From contig OY760624.1 in the NCBI GenBank assembly GCA_963663775.1, forward strand, positions 620,001-684,000: a stretch of DNA of 64,000 nt, written 5' to 3'. Under the pieces are notes generated by a model that made no database searches, had not been told where the DNA came from, and was given only the letters and a program-made list of their open reading frames with translations. The DNA comes from G963663775 sp963663775 (lineage in GTDB: Bacteria > Bacillota > Clostridia > Oscillospirales > Butyricicoccaceae). Of the stretch, positions 58,920 to 64,000 are shown in pieces. Made by a program: the position numbers and the translations under genes. Positions within the stretch are counted from its first letter, which is position 1, and each line of letters starts with the position of its first letter.

Positions 58920-59669
58920 TTATGCAAGCACCTCTAAAATAGACGCCTGCTCTCGATACTGGGCATCGCAATGCTCTCCTGTCAGAATTGTAGCTTGTCC
59001 GATGGGCGCAAATGTCACCGAGGAAACCACGCCAAATTTAGCACTGTCTGCCAGCAAAAAACAGCGTCTGCAATGCGCCATTGCCGTGGTTTTCACAATG
59101 GCTTCATCCGCATCCGGCGTGGTATATCCATGCGCAATGCTGATGCCATTGGCTCCAAAAAAACCAATCGTAAAATTATATCGCTGCAAATTGCTGACCG
59201 CTGTGCCACCGACCAAAGCTTCAGTCGTGGGTTTGGCTTGTCCGCCTGTCACCAACACCGCAAACCCACGCTCTGCCAACCGCTTTGCCAGCAGCAACCC
59301 ATTGGTCACGATGGTGATATTTTGTGCAGTGATATAATCCGCCATACATCCAGTTGTTGTGCCTGTGTCCAAAAACACCAAATCATAGTCCGAAATAAAC
59401 GCCGCTGCACGCTGTGCAATCCGCTCTTTTTCCGCCTCATCTATTTGCGCACGTGCAAACGCCGGATATTCCTTGGCACGATATTCCACGCGCAGTGCAG
59501 TCGCACCTCCATGCACTTTATGCAGCCGCCCCTGCCGACTGAGCTCATTCAAGTCCCTGCGTATCGTGGATTCAGAGCTGTGCAGTGCCTCTGTCAGCTC
59601 TTGTACTGTGGCGGCACCACGTGTTTCCAAAAGCCGCAATATCGCCGTATATCGTTCTTCTGTCAGCAT
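58920..59669 (-). CDS. DeoR/GlpR-family transcriptional regulator
   Basis: A 249-residue repressor with an N-terminal helix-turn-helix (TVQELTEALHSSESTIRRDLNELSRQGRLHKVHGGA) and a C-terminal sugar-phosphate-binding domain (DLVFLDTGTTTGCMADYI, ITIVTNGLLLAKRLAERG, FFGANGIS). The effector is usually a phosphosugar. The ATG follows GAGGGG. No sugar kinase or PTS gene lies beside it; its neighbours are the flavoprotein downstream and citrate synthase upstream, so its target is not evident. Confidence 0.88.
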   Translation of the reverse strand: MLTEERYTAILRLLETRGAATVQELTEALHSSESTIRRDLNELSRQGRLHKVHGGATALRVEYRAKEYPAFARAQIDEAEKERIAQRAAAFISDYDLVFLDTGTTTGCMADYITAQNITIVTNGLLLAKRLAERGFAVLVTGGQAKPTTEALVGGTAVSNLQRYNFTIGFFGANGISIAHGYTTPDADEAIVKTTAMAHCRRCFLLADSAKFGVVSSVTFAPIGQATILTGEHCDAQYREQASILEVLA

Positions 59670-59735
59670 ATCTGTCGCCCCCTCTTTTCTGTAAGTGTAT
59701 GCTCTTTTTTTTGCAAAGTCAATGCTGCTGCCCTA

Positions 59736-59775
59736 CCAAAACAAGAACAGCAGAGATTTTTCTCTCTGCTGTTCT
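59736..59775 (-). terminator. terminator of the citrate synthase gene
   Basis: AGAACAGCAGAGA and its complement form a 13-bp stem with a 6-base loop, followed on the minus strand by a TGTTTT run. It lies 15 bases after the citrate synthase stop. Confidence 0.85.
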
Positions 59776-59790
59776 GCTAAATTTCTGCTA

Positions 59791-61164
59791 TCAATCACGA
59801 TTTGCCAACGGCACGTAAGCAATTTCCGGTTGTTTTGCCGGCTTATATGCGGGGCGAATGATTTTTCCGCCCGTTGCAATCTCTTCCAAACGATGTGCCA
59901 TCCAGCCCGTAATACGTGCGGTGGCAAACAGCGGTGTAAACAACTCCTGCGGGATGCCCAGCATCTTGTATACCAGACCGGAATACATGTCCACATTGGC
60001 ACACATGACCTTAATTTCGTCACCACGCACCTCGCTCATCGCCTTGGAGGTCAGCCGTTCGACCAGTTCAATCAAATCCATTTCCTCGCCGAAGCCCTTT
60101 TTGTCTGCCAGCGGCCGTGCAGATTCCTTTAAGGCAACCGCACGTGGGTCGCTGAGGGTATATACTGCATGCCCCATGCCATAAATCAGCCCCGAACGGT
60201 CACCTGCTTCACGGCGCAGTAGCTTGAGCATGAACCGATAGACCTCGTCCTCGTCTGTCCAATCCCGCACATGCTCCTTAATGGCATCAAACATTTCCAT
60301 CACCTTGAGGTTTGCACCGCCGTGACGTGGTCCCTTCAAGGCGCCGATTGCCGCCGCAATGGAGGAATAGGTGTCTGTGCCCGAGGAGGTTGCCACACGG
60401 GTGGCAAAGGCAGAATTGTTGCCGCCGCCATGCTCGGCATGAATCACCAGACAGCGGTCGAGCAGCTTGGCTTCCTCATTGGTATAGGCTCCGTCCGCAC
60501 GAATCAAGCTGAGGATATTCTCTGCGGTGGATTTGGTGCGGTCAGGCATGTGCAGATACATGCTCGCATTGTCAAAATAGCGACGCTTTGCCTGAAATGC
60601 ATGACACACAATAATCGGAAACCGTGAAAACAACGCAATGCCCTGCCGCAGCACGTTTTCGAGCGTTGTATCATCCGGATTGCTGTCATAATTGTACAGC
60701 GCAAGGGTTGCATATGCCAATTTATTCATAATGCTTTGGCTGGGGACACGCATCAAAATGTCCTCTGTGAAATTGAGCGGCAATTCCCGTGCCACAGAAA
60801 CCGCTTCCCGAAAGCAGCGCAACTCTTCACTGGTAGGCAGCTTGCCGCACATCAATAAATACGTAACTTCGGCAAATCCGAAACGGTCTTCCTGCCGAAA
60901 TCCGTTGAGCAAATCATATAAATTGATGCCACGGTATGTAAGCCGCCCTTCAATCGGCTCTCGCTCCCCTTCATTGATAATATATCCATGCACATTGCTG
61001 ATTCTTGTCATACCGACGAGCACACCAGTTCCATCCGCATTGCGCAGACCTCGTTTAATGCCATATCGTGCATACAATTCCGGGTGGATCTGAGAATTAT
61101 TCCGGAAGCTTTCGCATAGATTTTGTAGCAGTGCCGGATTTATTTGTTCTTCCATCTCCTGCAT
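59791..61164 (-). CDS. citrate synthase (large clostridial form)
   Basis: A 457-residue citrate synthase condensing acetyl-CoA and oxaloacetate. The catalytic residues lie in IHAEHGGGNNSAFATR (first His), YGMGHAVYTLSDPRA (second His) and ANVDMYSGLVYKMLG (Asp). It is longer than the 370-residue type, with an N-terminal extension as in other clostridial homologues. The ATG at 61164 has GGGAGG at 6 bases. It runs from its own promoter, which carries an overlapping inverted repeat. With the oxaloacetate decarboxylase nearby, it marks oxaloacetate as a branch point. Confidence 0.93.
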   Translation of the reverse strand: MQEMEEQINPALLQNLCESFRNNSQIHPELYARYGIKRGLRNADGTGVLVGMTRISNVHGYIINEGEREPIEGRLTYRGINLYDLLNGFRQEDRFGFAEVTYLLMCGKLPTSEELRCFREAVSVARELPLNFTEDILMRVPSQSIMNKLAYATLALYNYDSNPDDTTLENVLRQGIALFSRFPIIVCHAFQAKRRYFDNASMYLHMPDRTKSTAENILSLIRADGAYTNEEAKLLDRCLVIHAEHGGGNNSAFATRVATSSGTDTYSSIAAAIGALKGPRHGGANLKVMEMFDAIKEHVRDWTDEDEVYRFMLKLLRREAGDRSGLIYGMGHAVYTLSDPRAVALKESARPLADKKGFGEEMDLIELVERLTSKAMSEVRGDEIKVMCANVDMYSGLVYKMLGIPQELFTPLFATARITGWMAHRLEEIATGGKIIRPAYKPAKQPEIAYVPLANRD

Positions 61165-61222
61165 GGTTATCCTCCCTCGTTTTTTCACCCCTGTATTTTT
61201 CTATAAAAACAGGTTCTTATAA

Positions 61223-61250
61223 ATAAGATATGAAATATATCATATCTTAT
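61223..61250. promoter_or_regulatory. perfect 11-bp inverted repeat overlapping the citrate synthase promoter
   Basis: ATAAGATATGA at 61223-61233 is exactly complementary to TCATATCTTAT at 61240-61250, with a 6-base centre. It covers the -10 box of the citrate synthase promoter and the likely start site, the classic position of a repressor operator. It also lies 58 bases upstream of spoIID. The binding protein is unknown. Confidence 0.65.
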
Positions 61251-61267
61251 TCTTGCAAAATTGTCAA
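61239..61267 (-). promoter_or_regulatory. promoter for citrate synthase
   Basis: On the minus strand a perfect TTGACA, a 17-base spacer and TATGAT lie about 75 bases upstream of the ATG. Confidence 0.75.
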
Positions 61268-61307
61268 TTTGCGAATTAAACAAACTTTTCGTTTTTTAAG
61301 GAAGTGT

Positions 61308-62378
61308 ATGCAAATAATGAAAAAAATCGTATCATTAGGACTGATTCTACAAGCCGTACTTTACATTCTTCCGTTTGCTTACACCCAATACGGGTTATCG
61401 GCGCAAGCCGCACTTTCGCAAGACAGCTCGTCTGCCGTTGCAGATTTTCCGCCTATAACGGCTGTTGCTACAGCGGACGCATCCGCCGCAGATGTGCCTG
61501 CTGATGCCATTCTCTCGGATACCGCTTCCTCTGATGTGACCATCTCTGTCCTCGTTGATGGAGAGGTGCAGACCATGCCTTTGGAAACCTATGTCATGGG
61601 CGTTGTAGCGGCGGAAATCTCCCCGACCTTCCCGCCCGAAGCCCTGCGCGCACAGGCGGTTGCTGCACGCACCTATGCCGTGTATAAACTGCGCAGTGGC
61701 TCGCCGCCGCCAGAACAGCACCACGGTGCCGTGATGTGCGATGACTTTCATCACTGCACTGCCTATATGCCGCTTGCCACCGAAGCCGCCGCCCAGTGGG
61801 GGGAGCACGCCGAAACCTATGTCGATGCCATTACACAAGCGGTACAGGATACCGCCGGTGAAATTTTAACCGTTAACGGTTCGCCCATTGTTTCGGTGTT
61901 TTGCTGTGCATCCGGTGCAAAAACCGAATCTGCGCTGGATGTTTGGGGGTCTGACATTCGCTATCTGCAATCGGTGGTCAGCCCTGGGGGCGATGCCTGC
62001 GCCAAATACAATGCTGAAGTTACGCTGCCGTTGGATTCATTCCGCCAAAAAATTGCAGACACCTATCCTGCCGCTGATTTGAGCGATACCCCCGCACATT
62101 GGTTTAAAAACTCTGTGCGGTCTGCTGCGGGGGGCATCAAGACCGTGGAGCTCGGCGGCGTGAAAGTGGAAGGCACAGACTTGCGCACGCTATTTGACCT
62201 CAATTCCACCAATTTCACGCTCACTTTTTCGCAAGACAACATCACCTTTCACACCGTTGGCTATGGTCATGGAGTCGGCATGAGCCAATACGGCGCAAAA
62301 TATATGGCAGAGCACGGCAGTACTTACACCGAAATTTTGGCACACTACTATACAGACGCCACATTGACACATCTATAG
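61308..62378 (+). CDS. spoIID: stage II sporulation protein D (SpoIID)
   Basis: A 356-residue membrane-anchored lytic transglycosylase of the SpoIID/LytB family that trims peptidoglycan during engulfment. One N-terminal helix (about residues 5-25) is followed by an acidic/Ala-rich spacer and the SpoIID domain. Typical stretches are LETYVMGVVAAEISPTFPPEALRAQAVAARTYAVYKL with the catalytic Glu, and VGYGHGVGMSQYGAKYMAEHG near the end. The ATG at 61308 follows AAGGA at 5 bases. In B. subtilis spoIID is under sigma-E; I could not identify a clear sigma-E promoter here. Confidence 0.93.
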   Translation: MQIMKKIVSLGLILQAVLYILPFAYTQYGLSAQAALSQDSSSAVADFPPITAVATADASAADVPADAILSDTASSDVTISVLVDGEVQTMPLETYVMGVVAAEISPTFPPEALRAQAVAARTYAVYKLRSGSPPPEQHHGAVMCDDFHHCTAYMPLATEAAAQWGEHAETYVDAITQAVQDTAGEILTVNGSPIVSVFCCASGAKTESALDVWGSDIRYLQSVVSPGGDACAKYNAEVTLPLDSFRQKIADTYPAADLSDTPAHWFKNSVRSAAGGIKTVELGGVKVEGTDLRTLFDLNSTNFTLTFSQDNITFHTVGYGHGVGMSQYGAKYMAEHGSTYTEILAHYYTDATLTHL

Positions 62379-62501
62379 TTCTGTCCCTTGCGCTTGGCTC
62401 TTTGGTTGCTCTTGCAATTGTCGGATATTTTCCCTGTTTTTTTCTGATTTTCCGAATAACCCCGCCCTGCCCTGTCCATACTAGGCGCAGAGGTGAAAAA
62501 A

Positions 62502-63275
62502 ATGAAAAAAACAACCGCACACATTGGCTCACTCTTTTCTGAGGACAAAGGATTTTACATAATCCTATTCCTTTGCATTGCCGCAATCGGAATTTCGGGT
62601 TATGTCTTATTCTTCACACCCGCACCGCAAAAAAGTGAAGCGTTGGATACCTCCATCTATGAGCCATCCAGCACAACCGAAGACTTGAACCCGATGTTCG
62701 ACGACGATGCCGCCTTTGACACGCCTGTCAATGCCACCGTATCCGACCATGCCACCCCAGAAGAGGAGTTTGCAGACCCTGCCGAGTCCTCATCCGAGGA
62801 CGCTGCTGCCGCCGCTTCTGCGGCACCCGCCGCATCGGAATCCACACCGGTTGCCGCCCCCATTTTTGTGCGCCCTGTCAAAGGTACTGTCGCCATGGCA
62901 TTCTCCGGCGACCAGCTTGTGTATCAATCGGTGCTTGGCGATTGGCGCACCCACAACGGCACAGACTATGCCGCAAATGCCGGTGACCGTGTATATGCCA
63001 TTACCAACGGTACGGTCGAGGACATTTATCAAGATGCCCTATTCGGCGAATGTGTCGTGCTGCAGCACCCAAGTGATTTGGAAACGCTCTATATGGGACT
63101 GCACGAAACGGTAAAAGTACACATCGGTGACATGGTCAGCGCAGGCGATATTTTGGGCACGGTCAGCTCCGCCAATCAGACCGAAGGGGCTGCCGGCGTG
63201 CATCTGCATGTGGAAGCCCTGCAAAACGGCGTGCGCATCGACCCAGAATCCTTATTTTCCACCGCACAAGAGTAG
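62502..63275 (+). CDS. spoIIQ: M23 peptidase-domain protein, SpoIIQ-like
   Basis: A 257-residue protein with one N-terminal helix (about residues 18-38), an acidic Ala/Ser/Glu-rich linker and a C-terminal LytM/M23 domain. Metal ligands H141 and D145 (THNGTDYAA) and the HLH pair H224/H226 (GVHLHVEA) are all present. Position directly after spoIID is the conserved clostridial location of spoIIQ, whose product pairs with SpoIIIAH across the engulfing membranes. Bacillus SpoIIQ has lost the catalytic ligands; clostridial ones keep them. The ATG at 62502 has GAGGTG at 6 bases. Confidence 0.88.
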   Translation: MKKTTAHIGSLFSEDKGFYIILFLCIAAIGISGYVLFFTPAPQKSEALDTSIYEPSSTTEDLNPMFDDDAAFDTPVNATVSDHATPEEEFADPAESSSEDAAAAASAAPAASESTPVAAPIFVRPVKGTVAMAFSGDQLVYQSVLGDWRTHNGTDYAANAGDRVYAITNGTVEDIYQDALFGECVVLQHPSDLETLYMGLHETVKVHIGDMVSAGDILGTVSSANQTEGAAGVHLHVEALQNGVRIDPESLFSTAQE

Positions 63276-63293
63276 CCCTCTATGGTATAAGAA

Positions 63294-63330
63294 AAACCAC
63301 CAGTATCAACGGCTGATTCTGGTGGTTTGT
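63294..63330. terminator. terminator between spoIIQ and rnc
   Basis: AAACCACCAG and CTGGTGGTTT form a perfect 10-bp stem with a 15-base loop, with T-rich sequence after it on the plus strand and an A-run before it. It lies between the convergent spoIIQ and rnc genes. Confidence 0.8.
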
Positions 63331-63331
63331 T

Positions 63332-64000
63332 TTATGCCTGCCCCATCAGGCGCAGTGCTTCTTTTGCCGCCATTTGCTCGGCTTCTTTTTTACTGCGGCC
63401 GATGCCAACTGCAAACACATTGCTGTTGAGCAGCAGCTGCATGGTGAATTGCTTGTCGTGGTCTGGCCCGCTCTCGCCGGAAAGATGATATTCCAAGGTT
63501 TCCTGTCGATTTTTTTGCACAATCTCTTGCAGCATCGTCTTATAATCCTTGAACACCCCGCCCCGCCGTGCTTCTTCTGTTTTGCGGGGCACAAAATCCA
63601 TCACAAATTTCCGTGCCGGTTCGATGCCGCCGTCCAGATAAATCGCACCCAACAGTGCTTCTGTTGCATCTGCCAAAATCGAGGGGCGCTTTCTGCCGCC
63701 GCTGTTTTCCTCGCCATGTCCCAGCTTGATTGCTGTATCCACGCCGATTTCTTTGGCGATTTCACACAAGGTCTGCTCACACACCACGGCGGCACGCAGT
63801 TTTGTCAGCTCACCTTCCGGCAAATCGCGAAACTTGTTGAACAAATAATCTGCCGTGACAAATCCGAGCACAGAATCTCCCAAAAACTCCAGCCGCTCAT
63901 TGTTGTGCAGATGCCGCTCCCGATGCTCATTGGCATAGGAGGAATGTGTTAATGCCGTTTGAAACAGCATCGTATTTTTAAAGGAATATCCGATTTTTTT
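63332..64000 (-). CDS. rnc: ribonuclease III (partial, start beyond right edge)
   Basis: The last 222 residues of RNase III are present. The frame stays open to the right edge, with KKIGYSFKNTMLFQTALTHSSYANE reading across the first internal ATG, so the true start lies outside. The catalytic motif NERLEFLGDSVLG is complete (Glu and Asp metal ligands), the second acidic site is DATEALLGAIYLDGG, and the C-terminal double-stranded RNA-binding domain ends SKKEAEQMAAKEAL. It cuts rRNA precursors and structured mRNAs. Confidence 0.95.
   Translation of the reverse strand, partial: KKIGYSFKNTMLFQTALTHSSYANEHRERHLHNNERLEFLGDSVLGFVTADYLFNKFRDLPEGELTKLRAAVVCEQTLCEIAKEIGVDTAIKLGHGEENSGGRKRPSILADATEALLGAIYLDGGIEPARKFVMDFVPRKTEEARRGGVFKDYKTMLQEIVQKNRQETLEYHLSGESGPDHDKQFTMQLLLNSNVFAVGIGRSKKEAEQMAAKEALRLMGQA

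Noticed and set aside
63332..63970. RNase III starting at the ATG at 63970.
   Set aside because: The frame continues upstream with KKIGYSFKNT, which is conserved RNase III sequence, so this ATG is internal and the gene is cut by the window edge.
1..64000. Mobile elements, prophage, CRISPR arrays, tRNA or rRNA genes.
   Set aside because: I found no transposase or integrase, no regularly spaced direct repeats in non-coding DNA, no cloverleaf-like sequence in the gaps and no rRNA stretches. The only regular repeat is coding (htrA).

Overview
The window is 64 kb of chromosomal core DNA from a spore-forming anaerobic member of the Firmicutes, class Clostridia. The gene set suggests an Oscillospirales-type gut organism (Butyricicoccus/Agathobaculum-like), but that placement is inference. 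The evidence is spoIID-spoIIQ, a SleL/YaaH-type cortex hydrolase, an mreCD-PBP2-minD block, the short Gram-positive yaaO-darA-holB-ricT cluster, a DUF4321 protein, a Na+-pumping oxaloacetate decarboxylase, anaerobic ThiH-type thiazole synthesis, strong AGGAGG-type ribosome sites and intrinsic terminators. I see no tRNA or rRNA, IS element, prophage, CRISPR array or plasmid function. Gene density is high, with many 4-base ATGA overlaps.

Layout. 1-2.75 kb (minus): MarR regulator, AEC transporter, acetyl esterase and the start of a condensation-type acyltransferase that leaves the left edge. 2.8-6.8 kb (minus): amino-acid decarboxylase, c-di-AMP receptor, DNA polymerase III delta' and the Fe-S protein RicT. 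7.1-10.3 kb (plus): serC-serA, then a Cys/His-rich protein I cannot name. 10.7-13.1 kb: pcrA. 13.2-26.9 kb (minus): Na+/solute symporter, aspS, hisS, mgsA, minD, mrdA, mreD, mreC, maf, DUF4321, a U32 hydroxylation protein and zapA, a cell-shape and division block. 27-33.8 kb (plus): proB-proA-CYTH, putP, metallo-beta-lactamase plus DUF3006, and a LysA-like decarboxylase. 33.9-38.3 kb (minus): HMA-like membrane protein, MTA/SAH deaminase, purine nucleoside phosphorylase, GNAT and metY. 38.4-42 kb (plus): tightly overlapping DUF896-cca-HD-yjbQ-MBL operon. 42.2-44.4 kb: YaaH hydrolase and a CAP protein. 44.4-49.4 kb: TPP-riboswitch-controlled thiSFGH-tenI-thiC. 49.4-54.3 kb: ABM monooxygenase, then (minus) a response regulator, sensor kinase and HtrA, with an Ogt-like gene. 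54.6-57.9 kb (plus): oadA-oadG-BCCP-oadB. 57.9-61.2 kb (minus): citrate synthase, DeoR regulator and a TrxR-fold flavoprotein without CxxC. 61.3-63.3 kb (plus): spoIID-spoIIQ. Right edge (minus): partial rnc.

Functional links. The thi operon makes both thiamine halves but contains TenI instead of ThiE; the yjbQ gene 6 kb upstream belongs to a family credited with secondary thiamine-phosphate synthase activity. The kinase/regulator pair sits directly upstream of HtrA, as in CssRS-HtrA secretion stress control. MTA/SAH deaminase with PNP, and metY nearby, suggest methionine and purine salvage. The shape block lacks mreB, minC and minE.

The window is largely housekeeping and I found no clear new defence or mobile system. 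The best leads are the eight-fold GWN repeat in HtrA, the metal-ligand-free HMA protein, the TenI/YjbQ thiamine arrangement, the Cys/His-rich protein after serA, the CxxC-less TrxR homologue, and an 11-bp inverted repeat on the citrate synthase promoter.
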